Positions 6,374-13,500 are shown, counted from the first letter of the stretch. The stretch: DNA of 14,804 nucleotides from Methylocystaceae bacterium (GCA_003152255.1 PLZT01000381.1:1560-16363); one strand, 5' to 3'. Notes: generated by a model from the letters alone, not told the origin. Numbers and translations: made by a program.

Positions 6374-7225
6374 TCAATCCTCTATTTCGATCGAGTCGCC
6401 GCGGCGAACCGTCCCCGTCGAGATCACCTTGGCGTAAACGCCAATCGAGGGGAGCCACTTGCCCGCGAAGGGAACATGCACCTTGTTGTGAACGATGCCC
6501 TTATGAAGGATGCCAAGGTCTTTCGGCAGATCGCCTTGCGCCAGAGTGGGCATCACGCAACGGGGACAAGGGTCGGTGACTTGCAGCCGGACCTCGTCGC
6601 CGATTCTTATGATCTTCCCGACCCAATCGTTTTCGACGAATCCATCCTCTCCGGCGGTGTCGATCACGATATTTGGCCGAAAGCGCCTGACCTCGAACCG
6701 GCCTCGAGGGTAGAGCGAATGGAGACGATCGATGGTCCCGGTGGTCAGAATATGCAGCGTGGCGTAGTCGAAAAACGTTCCGACGGGCGCATCCCCCGCG
6801 ACGGCTTCCTGACTCACCTCGTCGGCTTTTCCCTCGTTTTCCGGCCAATACTGTTCGAGGCTCGGCCCCTGAGGGGCGGAGCTGGCGAGAGTGACGGCGC
6901 GCGATAGCGCCGAGGACAATCCCGCGTCGACATCGGGCTCGTCGCTGCGAATGATCTCTCCCGAAGGCAAGGTGATCCAGACCGGAGGAAGCGAAGCGGC
7001 GCGGGGAGGAGACGCATAGGCGGCTCGATAGGCGAAAAAGTCCGGCCATTTCTTGGGGTTCTTCGCGCTGACGACCTTGCCTGTTTCCTTGTCTATCAGC
7101 GCGAAGGAGCGGTCGCCGAGCACGCCAGACGGGGTAATGACGGAGGCGTTCAGCTCCTCTCCCATCATGGACTTGACCGGGTATCTCCACAGAGTGGAGA
7201 CCGAGATTGGGGATGGCCGGGGCAT
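6374..7225 (-). CDS. MOSC domain protein (YcbX/mARC-like)
   Basis: The 283-residue protein has an N-terminal MOSC beta-barrel domain (LWRYPVKSM at 12-20, GVLGDRSFALID at 34-45). The MOSC domain proper follows, with FRPNIVID at 182-189 and DPCPRC at 218-223. In the YcbX/mARC family a cysteine in this last motif binds the molybdenum cofactor, so Cys223 (or Cys220) is the likely ligand; such enzymes reduce N-hydroxylated compounds. No 2Fe-2S domain, as in YcbX, is attached, so an outside electron donor would be needed. The ATG at 7225 has a good ribosome-binding site (GGAAGGAT). Its substrate cannot be told from sequence. Confidence 0.85.
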   Translation of the reverse strand: MPRPSPISVSTLWRYPVKSMMGEELNASVITPSGVLGDRSFALIDKETGKVVSAKNPKKWPDFFAYRAAYASPPRAASLPPVWITLPSGEIIRSDEPDVDAGLSSALSRAVTLASSAPQGPSLEQYWPENEGKADEVSQEAVAGDAPVGTFFDYATLHILTTGTIDRLHSLYPRGRFEVRRFRPNIVIDTAGEDGFVENDWVGKIIRIGDEVRLQVTDPCPRCVMPTLAQGDLPKDLGILHKGIVHNKVHVPFAGKWLPSIGVYAKVISTGTVRRGDSIEIED

Positions 7226-7387
7226 TTTTTATCCTTCCGATGAGTTTCTTTGCCGCCGCATCTTTCTGGATCGAGGTCGATCTCCGGGCCCAGCTTGGAA
7301 AAGAGCGCCTCGCGAGCCTGCGCGGCGAGGCGGTCCGGAGGAGCCGAGCGCTATGGCTTTTCTTCTCGAGGGGAGCCGGAGTTCGGC

Positions 7388-7624
7388 TTATTTCAAGGCG
7401 GCGAGATCGGCCCCGAAATTGATGTGATACGGCTGACCGTCGATGACGAAGGCCGGAACGGATTTTACGCCCGAGGCTTCGGCCTCGGCGATCCTGCCCT
7501 TCGCCTGACCGAGGTGAACGATCTCGACCTCATATTGTTTTGGATCGAGACTTTCGGCGAACCGACGTTCGGCGTCGACGCAGATCGGGCATCCCGCGTG
7601 ATAGAAAACCGCTTTGCGTGTCAT
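7388..7624 (-). CDS. small glutaredoxin/thioredoxin-like protein with CPIC site
   Basis: The 78-residue protein is a minimal thioredoxin fold: KAVFYHAGCPICVDAERRF, with active-site Cys12 and Cys15, and SVPAFVIDG carrying the cis-proline. The GCD-type glutathione motif of grxC is absent, with PYHINFGADL in its place. It is probably a thiol oxidoreductase or a thiol carrier; the partner is unknown. AAGGAG lies 9 nt before the ATG. It is 114 nt downstream of the MarR regulator on the same strand, without an obvious terminator between them, so the two may be co-transcribed. Confidence 0.8.
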   Translation of the reverse strand: MTRKAVFYHAGCPICVDAERRFAESLDPKQYEVEIVHLGQAKGRIAEAEASGVKSVPAFVIDGQPYHINFGADLAALK

Positions 7625-7738
7625 GACGTTTCACTCCTTTTTTCGTTCGCTTCCTTCTAACGAGCGGCGGCTTTCTTGAACGAACCGCCTTTCTCCTCGA
7701 CGCGCCCGAAGGCGTGTTGAGCCAGCAAGACGCAAGCT

Positions 7739-8428
7739 TCATGGCGTCATATCCCGCCCGTCTTCCGCGAAGTCGGAAGACGCCTTCATGTAGCTGGTCC
7801 AGACCGCCTCCCGGTCGGCTTCCGGCAGCGCCTCGTGCTCGTCGCAATCGATCCGCAAACCCTCGGCTCCGAAGGCCGCGTCGACATAGGCGCAATGGTG
7901 CGGCGCGCGCTTATCCTCATGGGCGTTGGGACGGAAATATCGACAGGTGACGCACATGCGCTGCGGCGCGATCGCGCCCGCTACTTGCAAGGCCCGAATT
8001 GTCTTGATGACGAGCCGCAACAGCTCTGTTTGCTCGTGGATCGACAGCGTTTCGAGGGCGCGCTCGGCGGCGGTGATGACGAGCCCTATTCCTCGCACGA
8101 TATCGCGGCCGACCCGCGTGACGCGGACGGTTACGGCTCGGGTGTCCTCGGGATCGGGGGCCTTCGTCAAAAACCCCTTGCGAACCAGGGACGCGATTGA
8201 ATCCGTCGCCGTGGGTTGCGTGACGCCGAGCTGCGTGGCGATCGTTCCGACGCGCACCCCTTTTTCTCCGCGGCCCGCGATGAAGGTGAGCACATGCGTC
8301 TGTGTCGGATTAAGCCCGACCGCTCCCGCGATCGCCCATTGATCGGCCCGCATGACGACGCAAATTCGATCGAGGCCGTCGCGGAGCCGTCGCGTCAATT
8401 GTTGGCTGGGGGAGACTGCAGCGGTCAT
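7739..8428 (-). CDS. MarR family regulator with a C-terminal Cys/His-rich tail
   Basis: The 229-residue protein is about 80 residues longer than a typical MarR. Residues 10-150 form the MarR winged-helix dimer: LGVTQPTATDSIASLVRKG is the recognition region and DPEDTRAVTVRVT the wing. Residues 155-200 form a tail with Cys159, Cys162, His177, His178, Cys179, Cys195 and His198, spaced like a zinc or iron-sulfur site. MarR proteins are usually DNA-binding repressors released by a ligand or by thiol oxidation. A metal- or redox-responsive repressor is inferred from the tail and from the CPIC thiol protein downstream. The ATG at 8428 lacks a ribosome-binding site and is predicted to sit at the transcription start (see the promoter entry). 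Confidence 0.85.
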   Translation of the reverse strand: MTAAVSPSQQLTRRLRDGLDRICVVMRADQWAIAGAVGLNPTQTHVLTFIAGRGEKGVRVGTIATQLGVTQPTATDSIASLVRKGFLTKAPDPEDTRAVTVRVTRVGRDIVRGIGLVITAAERALETLSIHEQTELLRLVIKTIRALQVAGAIAPQRMCVTCRYFRPNAHEDKRAPHHCAYVDAAFGAEGLRIDCDEHEALPEADREAVWTSYMKASSDFAEDGRDMTP

Positions 8429-8434
8429 GGAAGA

Positions 8435-8463
8435 ACAATAGGAGTCCTATATAAAGAGGTCAA
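8435..8463 (-). promoter_or_regulatory. MarR promoter with embedded palindromic operator
   Basis: Read on the minus strand, TTGACC (8458-8463) and TATTGT (8435-8440) are exactly 17 nt apart. The 13-bp palindrome ATAGGACTCCTAT (8438-8450 on the plus strand as ATAGGAGTCCTAT, 6-bp arms) lies between and overlaps the -10. A dimeric MarR bound there would block polymerase, so autorepression is likely. The -10 ends only 6 nt before the ATG at 8428, implying a leaderless message. Confidence 0.6.
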
Positions 8464-8558
8464 GCGTGAACGCCGCCCCGGAGATTGGCGCGCTCATCAT
8501 AAGCGCCGTTGAGAGCCGCGCCCTTGGAATGCGGTTCCGCGGCAGGCCGCTCGCGCCC

Positions 8559-9050
8559 CTAAACCTCGCCGGTATTCGCGTAATTCACCAGCCGCGAGGC
8601 GCGGATCAGGATGATCCGCATTTTCTCGGCGGCGCGTTGGCAGGTGGTCGCGGCGCGCTCCATGTCTTTTGGCGCGCCGTCGCGGAACTGGCGGCGCACC
8701 GAGGCCACGCTGGCGAGGGCGATCAGATCGAGTTCGGCGACAAAGGTCTCGAAGCGGCGGCGGAACGTGGGATTGAGCTGTTCATAGGCTTGAAGCGCGC
8801 AATGACGTCCCGGCAGCTTCGAATTGCGAAAATAATCCTGATAGCTCACGGGTTTCCACGCCAGTAAATCCTGGAGCAATTCCGGCATTTGCGGGATCTG
8901 CTCCAGCATCATCACCAATTCATTGAACAAATTGAGGTAATCATTGGCGAGGCCGGACACCGGATTGACCAGCGTCTTGCTCTGCAAAGCCTCGATGGCC
9001 TCCTCCCGCGTGATTTTATGCGGCTCAATCAGGTGCAAATCGAAGGACAT
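8559..9050 (-). CDS. unrecognised 163-residue protein
   Basis: I do not recognise a family. The protein has no signal peptide or membrane segment and looks mostly helical. Residues 30-70 (SGLANDYLNLFNELVMMLEQ and onwards) contain amphipathic helices. A basic motif SYQDYFRNSKLPGR follows, and then a long helical C-terminal half (RRRFETFVAELDLIALASV). One cysteine lies in each of RHCALQ and TTCQRA. A soluble cytoplasmic helical bundle is plausible. GAGAGG precedes the ATG at 9050 by about 6 nt. It is probably transcribed alone from the promoter region holding the 18-bp palindrome at 9078-9095. The coding texture (steady GC-rich third positions, no stops) supports a real gene. Confidence 0.75.
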   Translation of the reverse strand: MSFDLHLIEPHKITREEAIEALQSKTLVNPVSGLANDYLNLFNELVMMLEQIPQMPELLQDLLAWKPVSYQDYFRNSKLPGRHCALQAYEQLNPTFRRRFETFVAELDLIALASVASVRRQFRDGAPKDMERAATTCQRAAEKMRIILIRASRLVNYANTGEV

Positions 9051-9077
9051 GACGCCTCTCGGTCAACTCGCCCTGAA

Positions 9078-9095
9078 TATGAATTCCAATTCATA
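9078..9095 (-). promoter_or_regulatory. perfect 18-bp palindrome (operator candidate)
   Basis: TATGAATTCCAATTCATA has 8-bp arms and a 2-bp centre, lying 28-45 nt upstream of the start of the unrecognised gene. A further half-site AATTCA occurs at 9110-9115, exactly 22 bp (about two helical turns) from the equivalent half-site at 9088-9093. The surrounding 60 bp are strikingly AT-rich for this genome, as expected for a promoter. The arrangement suggests binding of a dimeric regulator with a cooperative extra half-site. Confidence 0.55.
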
Positions 9096-9127
9096 ATTTT
9101 CTGTTGACGAATTCAAACCGACATTTC

Positions 9128-9154
9128 CGCTTCGAAGCGAGAATCGGTTAACCG
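9128..9154. repeat. two adjacent perfect palindromes
   Basis: CGCTTCGAAGCG at 9128-9139 (12 bp) and CGGTTAACCG at 9145-9154 (10 bp) lie side by side in the gap between pepA and the unrecognised gene. Their function is unknown; they could be protein-binding sites or small hairpins. Confidence 0.4.
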
Positions 9155-9185
9155 CGTTGAATCAGCGCGAACACCGCCGAAAATT

Positions 9186-9220
9186 CGCTCGATCGCTTCG
9201 CGGCGCGAGGCGATCGAGCG
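9186..9220 (-). terminator. strong hairpin, probable pepA terminator
   Basis: Arms CGCTCGATCGC (9186-9196) and GCGATCGAGCG (9210-9220) are exact inverted repeats. The stem extends inward through a T-G pair and TCGC/GCGA to a 3-nt loop (9202-9204), about 16 bp in all. It starts 10 nt beyond the pepA stop. On the pepA strand it is followed by AATTTTC, a short U-run. Confidence 0.65.
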
Positions 9221-9229
9221 CGAACCGTA

Positions 9230-10819
9230 TCACCCCTCGTAAAAGTCCCGCACCAGCCGGTCGAGCAGACGCACGCCCCAGCCGGAGCCCCAGCTCTGGT
9301 TGATGTCGCCGGCGGGCGAACTCATGCCGGTGCCGGCGATGTCGAGATGCGCCCAGGGCGTCTTGTCGACGAAGCGTTGCAGAAACTGCGCCGCGGTGAT
9401 CGAGCCGGCATGGCGTCCGCCGGTGTTCTTCATATCGGCGAAGCGCGAATCGACCATCTTGTCGTAGGCCGGCCCCATCGGCATGCGCCACAGCTTTTCG
9501 CCGGTGGCCTCGCCCGCCTTGGTCAGGCGCTCGGCGAGTTCGTCGTTATTGGAGAACAGCCCGGCGTATTCCTGGCCGAGCGCGACGAGAATGGCGCCGG
9601 TCAGGGTCGCGAGGTCGATCATGAAAACCGGCTTATACTTCTCCTTCACGTACCAAAGCGCGTCGGCGAGCACGAGCCGGCCTTCCGCGTCGGTGTTGAT
9701 GATCTCGATGGTTTGGCCCGACAGCGACTTCACGATGTCGCCGGGCCGCTGCGCCTTGGCGTCCGGCATGTTTTCGACGAGCCCCAGCACGCCGATCACA
9801 TTGGCCTTGGCCTTGCGCGAGGCCAGCGCGCGCATCAGGCCCACGACGGCGGCGGCGCCGGCCATGTCGCCCTTCATGTCCTCCATCGAGGCGCCGGGCT
9901 TGATCGAGATGCCGCCGCTGTCGAACACGACGCCCTTGCCGACGAAGGCCAGCGGCTGCGCGCCGGCCGCGCCGCCGTTCCAGCGCAGCACGACGACGAG
10001 GCTCTCCTGCGCCGAACCCTGCCCGACGCCCAAAAGCGCGCGCATGCCGATATCCGCCAGCGCCTGTTCGTCGAAAACCTCGACCTCGACGCCAAGCGCG
10101 GACAGCTCCTTGGCGCGCCGCGCGAATTCATAGGGCGTCAGCACATTGGCCGGCTCGTTGACCAGCGTGCGCGCCACCAGCACGCTCTCGGCGAGGCCCT
10201 CGGCCTCCGTCAGCGCGGACCGCGCGGCCTCGACATTGGCGACGCCGAAAGCGATCTCGCTGGCGCCTTCGCGCTCCGCGTCGTCCTTCTTTTTCTTGGT
10301 CTTGTACTGGTCGAACTTATAGGCGCGCAGCACGGCGCCGAGAGCGAACTGGCCCGCCGCCGCGCCGGCGTCGGCCGGGGCTTGCGGCGGATCGAACAGC
10401 ACGAGCGCGTTGGCGCCCGCGCCGATCTTGCCCATGGTTTGGCCGCCAAGCGCCAGAAAATCGTCGAAGGCCTTGGTGTCGGGAGTCTTGTTGTCGGGAG
10501 TCTTGGGCTTTTCCGCCTGCGCGCCGTCGCCGGCCGCCGGGGCCGTCCCGAGCAGCAGCAGGCGCGAGGCGCCGGGAAGGCCGGCGGGCGCCAAAATCTC
10601 CAGCGCCGAGCCGCTCTTGCCGGTGAATTTGGCGTAAGCCGCCGCCCGCGCGATCTGGTCGGCGGCGCCCGCCAGCAGCGCCTTGGTCGCCGCGCCAAAG
10701 GCCAGTTCGGGGCCGGCGAAGACGACGAGGGTGCGCGGACTCGCCTTGTCCTCCGGGCCGGCGAGGCGGCTTTTGACGTCGTCGAAGGAAAGCGGCTCGA
10801 ATTTAACTTCAGCGGACAT
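9230..10819 (-). CDS. pepA: leucyl aminopeptidase (M17)
   Basis: The 529-residue protein has the M17 signature NTDAEGRL at 375-382. The ligands of the two metal ions can be aligned with E. coli PepA: Lys295, Asp300, Asp318, Asp377 and Glu379. The N-terminal macro-like domain (about 1-200) is more divergent. It is about 25 residues longer than the E. coli enzyme, partly through a low-complexity linker near residues 98-117 with [10 protein letters not shown] duplicated. It removes N-terminal residues, preferring Leu, from peptides in the cytoplasm, probably as a hexamer. GAGG lies about 7 nt before the ATG. It diverges from lptG, the same neighbourhood as pepA-lptFG in other proteobacteria. Confidence 0.95.
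   Translation of the reverse strand: MSAEVKFEPLSFDDVKSRLAGPEDKASPRTLVVFAGPELAFGAATKALLAGAADQIARAAAYAKFTGKSGSALEILAPAGLPGASRLLLLGTAPAAGDGAQAEKPKTPDNKTPDTKAFDDFLALGGQTMGKIGAGANALVLFDPPQAPADAGAAAGQFALGAVLRAYKFDQYKTKKKKDDAEREGASEIAFGVANVEAARSALTEAEGLAESVLVARTLVNEPANVLTPYEFARRAKELSALGVEVEVFDEQALADIGMRALLGVGQGSAQESLVVVLRWNGGAAGAQPLAFVGKGVVFDSGGISIKPGASMEDMKGDMAGAAAVVGLMRALASRKAKANVIGVLGLVENMPDAKAQRPGDIVKSLSGQTIEIINTDAEGRLVLADALWYVKEKYKPVFMIDLATLTGAILVALGQEYAGLFSNNDELAERLTKAGEATGEKLWRMPMGPAYDKMVDSRFADMKNTGGRHAGSITAAQFLQRFVDKTPWAHLDIAGTGMSSPAGDINQSWGSGWGVRLLDRLVRDFYEG
10477..10506 (-). repeat. 15-bp tandem duplication inside pepA
   Basis: TGTCGGGAGTCTTG occurs at 10477-10490 and again at 10492-10505, a 15-bp period. 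It encodes the pentapeptide pair [10 protein letters not shown] in a surface linker of PepA, so the frame is kept. Confidence 0.75.
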
Positions 10820-11072
10820 TGCGACCTCGCGGGAGGCGCGGCGGGCGACCGAAAAGGCGCGCGCCGCGCGAACAGAAGGCGCGCAATATCATCTTCCGGC
10901 GGCGCGGGGTCAATTCGATCGCGGGCGCTTTTTCGCGCGCCGCGCGATTCGCCCTCGAAAAGCCGCGATGGCCGTGTGAAAGTCCCGGCTTCGATGGGAG
11001 ACGGCGAACCTGCCGGAAGCGGCCGCTCCCAAGGTTTCACCCGCGAAAACAAGATCGAATGGACAAGCGCCG

Positions 11073-11089
11073 CCTTTTCGCGGAAAAGG
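11073..11089. repeat. short perfect hairpin
   Basis: CCTTTTC (11073-11079) and GAAAAGG (11083-11089) are exact inverted repeats around GCG. Position and AT-rich arms could suit a regulator site in the pepA promoter region. No other evidence. Confidence 0.3.
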
Positions 11090-11202
11090 GGCGCGATATA
11101 AGGCGGCCGCGATAGCGCCTCCCTTGAACGCCGATAACCCTGGGCCAATGACGAAGCACGGTTCATTTTCCCGCTTGTCGCGCCGCGAGCGTTTTGATTT
11201 TG

Positions 11203-11248
11203 AGCGATTTCCTGTCGTTCGAACGATTCCGTTCGAACGGAAAGCGCT
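11203..11248 (+). repeat. compound palindromic element upstream of lptG
   Basis: CGTTCGAACG occurs twice (11216-11225, 11230-11239) and is itself palindromic. TTCCGTTCGAACGGAA (11227-11242) is a perfect 16-bp palindrome. The outer arms AGCGATTTCC (11203-11212) and GGAAAGCGCT (11239-11248) pair at 9 of 10 positions, so the whole can fold as one long hairpin with a 4-nt loop (ATTC) and a small bulge. It ends just before the lptG ribosome-binding site AGGAG (11249-11253). It resembles dispersed REP-like intergenic elements of rhizobial genomes, which is from memory. Confidence 0.6.
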
Positions 11249-11260
11249 AGGAGCGCGGCG

Positions 11261-12346
11261 ATGATCGGCGTCACGCTTTCGCGTTATTTCGCCTGGCGGT
11301 TTCTGCGGACGATCCTGGGGATCTTCCTGACGATCTTTTGTTTGATGTTCGTCATCGTTTTCGTCGAGCTGCTGCGCCGGGTGAGCGACAATCCGCGGAC
11401 CGGACCCGGGACGGTGGCGCTGATGTCGATCATGCGCGCGCCGTATTCGACCGAGATGATTCTGCCCTTCGCGGTGTTGTTCGGCTCGATGGCGACTTTC
11501 GTCGACCTCACCCGCAAGCTTGAACTGGTCGTCGCCCGCGCCGCCGGCATGTCGGTCTGGCAGTTTCTGGCCCCGCCCCTGCTCGCCGCCTTCTTCCTCG
11601 GGGTGTTTTCGGTCACCGTATATAATCCGGTGTCGACGACGTTGAAGCAGCGCTCCGATCAGATGGAGTTCGATCTCTTCGGCGTGCAGGGCAGCGTGCG
11701 AATCGACCACGGCCTCTGGCTGCGCGAGCATGGCGTCGACGGGCTGTCGATCGTCCACGCCACCGGCGCGGCGCGCGGCGGCGCCGAATTGTCGGGCGTG
11801 AGCGTGAACGTCTATACGCAGGACGGCCAATTCATCGAGCGGGTCGAATCGTCCCGCGCGACCTTGCAGCCGGGCGCCTGGCTGCTGGAGGAAGCGCGCG
11901 TCACCGCCCCCGGAGAGCCGCCGACCAATGTCGGCCAATATCTGCTTGCGACCGATCTGACGCCCGAGCAACTCGCCGCCGCCGCCGCGCCGCCGCAAGG
12001 CGTCCCCTTCTGGGACTTGCCCGAGATGACCGCGCAGACGGCGGACGCCGGGCTCGACGCGCGAGGCTACCGCCTGCAATTCCAAAGATTGCTCGCGAGG
12101 CCGCTGCTGCTCGTCGCCATGGTCCTCGTCGCGGCGGCGTTTTCATTAAGATTTTTTCGATTTGGCGGCATAGCCAAGACGCTGGCGGGTGGCGTCGCCG
12201 CCGGCTTCGTGCTTTATATCGCGACCGAAATCTTCTCGGACCTCGGCGGCGCGGGAACGATCAGCCCATCGCTCGCCGCCTGGTCGCCCGCGCTCGTCGG
12301 GACCATGCTTGGCACGCTGTCGCTGCTGCATTCGGAAGATGGTTGA
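11261..12346 (+). CDS. lptG: LPS export ABC transporter permease LptG
   Basis: The 361-residue protein has the LptF/LptG architecture. Three N-terminal membrane helices lie at about 15-40, 62-82 and 100-122, a periplasmic beta-jellyroll at about 125-270, and three C-terminal helices at about 275-355. The start MIGVTLSRYFAWRFL and the VELLRR segment match alphaproteobacterial LptG rather than LptF. With LptF and LptB2 it extracts lipopolysaccharide from the inner membrane and passes it to LptC/LptA. AGGAG lies 7 nt before the ATG. LptF, its obligate partner in known systems, and LptD, often next, are both missing from the neighbourhood. Some ambiguity between LptF and LptG remains. Confidence 0.88.
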   Translation: MIGVTLSRYFAWRFLRTILGIFLTIFCLMFVIVFVELLRRVSDNPRTGPGTVALMSIMRAPYSTEMILPFAVLFGSMATFVDLTRKLELVVARAAGMSVWQFLAPPLLAAFFLGVFSVTVYNPVSTTLKQRSDQMEFDLFGVQGSVRIDHGLWLREHGVDGLSIVHATGAARGGAELSGVSVNVYTQDGQFIERVESSRATLQPGAWLLEEARVTAPGEPPTNVGQYLLATDLTPEQLAAAAAPPQGVPFWDLPEMTAQTADAGLDARGYRLQFQRLLARPLLLVAMVLVAAAFSLRFFRFGGIAKTLAGGVAAGFVLYIATEIFSDLGGAGTISPSLAAWSPALVGTMLGTLSLLHSEDG

Positions 12347-12472
12347 CGCGGCGCCCGCCGTCCGCGCGCCGCGAGCCAATGTCGCCGCGAACGCCTGGGC
12401 TCCGTCCGGGCGGGCAAGGCGGTCCGTCCGTCGCTCCAGCCATGGGGCGTCGAAGTCCACAGGGGATAGTTA

Positions 12473-13249
12473 ATGCGCTTTGATGTCTGGACGTCGACCG
12501 CTTGCGCCGCGCTGTTCGCGGCCTGCGCCCTTTTCCTCCCGGCGCCGTCGCGCGCCGCCGAGTTCTCCAACGATCAGAAGGCCGAGATCGGCAAGATCGT
12601 CAAGGAGTATCTCCTGGCCAATCCCGATGTCGTGAAGGATGCCATCGAGGAATTGGACAAGCGCGAGAAAGTCGCCGAGGCCAGCGCGCGCGAAACGACG
12701 CTGACGAAGCAAGCCGACAAATTGTTCAACTCGCCCAATCAGGCGGTGGTCGGCAATCCCGACGGCGACGTCACGCTGGTCGAGTTTTTCGACTACAACT
12801 GCGGCTATTGCAAGCAGTCGCTGACCAATGTCGCCAAGCTGATCGACAGCGACCCGAAGCTGCGCGTGGTGCTCAAGGATTTCGCCATCCTGGGGCCTGA
12901 TTCGGTCGAGGCGGCGGAAGTCGCGACGGCGCTGCACCACCAGTTCAAGGGCCAGAAATTCTGGGAGTTTCACCGCAAGCTGCTGAACGCGCGCGGACAC
13001 GTCGGCAAGGCCCAGGCGATCGCCGCGGCCAAGGAACTCGGCGCCGACGTGGACCAGCTCGAAAAGGATTTGAAGAGCCCGTCGATTCACGACGCCCTGA
13101 CGGAAGTCGGCAAGCTGGCGGACGATCTGCATTTCAACGGCACGCCCTCGTGGATTCTCGGCAAGGAGGCGTTCGTCGGCGGCCTTCCCTACGCGGAAAT
13201 GAAGACGAAGATCGACAACATCCGCAAATGCGGCAAATCCACCTGCTGA
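12473..13249 (+). CDS. periplasmic DsbA/ScsC-like thiol oxidoreductase
   Basis: The 258-residue protein has a signal peptide, with a hydrophobic core at about 8-22 and probable cleavage after SRA at residue 28. An N-terminal helical segment at about 33-68 (IGKIVKEYLLANPDVVKDAI) resembles the oligomerisation stalk of ScsC and BdbD-like proteins. The thioredoxin domain has the active site CGYC at 110-113 and the cis-proline loop NGTPSW at 223-227. It forms or shuffles disulfides in exported proteins. Two extra cysteines (253, 258) end the protein in CGKSTC, which is unusual. AGGGGA lies 6 nt before the ATG. It follows lptG after 126 bp. No DsbB or ScsB partner is in the window. Confidence 0.88.
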   Translation: MRFDVWTSTACAALFAACALFLPAPSRAAEFSNDQKAEIGKIVKEYLLANPDVVKDAIEELDKREKVAEASARETTLTKQADKLFNSPNQAVVGNPDGDVTLVEFFDYNCGYCKQSLTNVAKLIDSDPKLRVVLKDFAILGPDSVEAAEVATALHHQFKGQKFWEFHRKLLNARGHVGKAQAIAAAKELGADVDQLEKDLKSPSIHDALTEVGKLADDLHFNGTPSWILGKEAFVGGLPYAEMKTKIDNIRKCGKSTC

Positions 13250-13265
13250 TTCGCGCGACTTAATC

Positions 13266-13405
13266 CCTTCTCCCACTTGTGGGAGAAGGTGGCCCTTGCG
13301 TCAGCAAGGGTCGGATGAGGGTTCGCGGGAAGTTCCAACCAAGCCGCCGCGCCCTTCATCCGACTCCGCTTCGCGAAGCTGCCTTCTCCCGTGAACGGGA
13401 GAAGG
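13266..13405. repeat. mosaic palindromic intergenic element (RIME-like)
   Basis: Four hairpins are packed in 140 bp. The first has arms 13266-13276 and 13279-13289 (CCTTCTCCCAC stem). The second has arms CCCTTGC (13293-13299) and GCAAGGG (13304-13310). The third is the palindrome GCTTCGCGAAGC (13368-13379). The fourth has arms 13382-13392 and 13395-13405 (CCTTCTCCCGT stem). TCGGATGA with GGG at 13311-13321 is mirrored by CCCTTCATCCGA at 13352-13363, so the element is roughly symmetrical end to end. It matches the style of rhizobial intergenic mosaic elements. It may also stop transcription from the upstream gene. Confidence 0.75.
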
Positions 13406-13500
13406 AGCGCCCCCCGCCTTAAGCGGTGGGGCTTTCCTTGCCGCGCCGACAGGTTTATGTGGTTCCATCGGCGCGCCGCGCCCTGGCTTCAGGTGTTTTC

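Larger units (their letters stand above)
10820..11260. other. pepA-lptG divergent intergenic region
   Basis: The region covers 441 bp with no credible gene on either strand; the frames that cross it are extensions antisense to or out of frame with pepA and lptG. It holds two structured elements, at 11073-11089 and 11203-11248. It must also contain the promoters for both genes, but no convincing -35/-10 pair could be picked. In related bacteria lptF would be expected here beside lptG. The gap is too short to hold it (about 1.1 kb) and shows no recognisable remnant. Confidence 0.6.

Noticed and set aside
8539..8550. GCGGCAGGCCGC hairpin after the unrecognised gene as a terminator
   Set aside because: Only 5-bp arms with a 2-nt loop and no T-tract; expected by chance at this GC content.
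9347..11101. 584-codon plus-strand ORF antisense to pepA
   Set aside because: It is an artefact of high GC: Arg/Gly/His-rich without domains, and exactly opposite a convincing pepA.
10910..12085. 391-codon minus-strand ORF antisense to lptG
   Set aside because: It has low-complexity composition, no domain, and lptG on the other strand has clear membrane helices and a ribosome-binding site.
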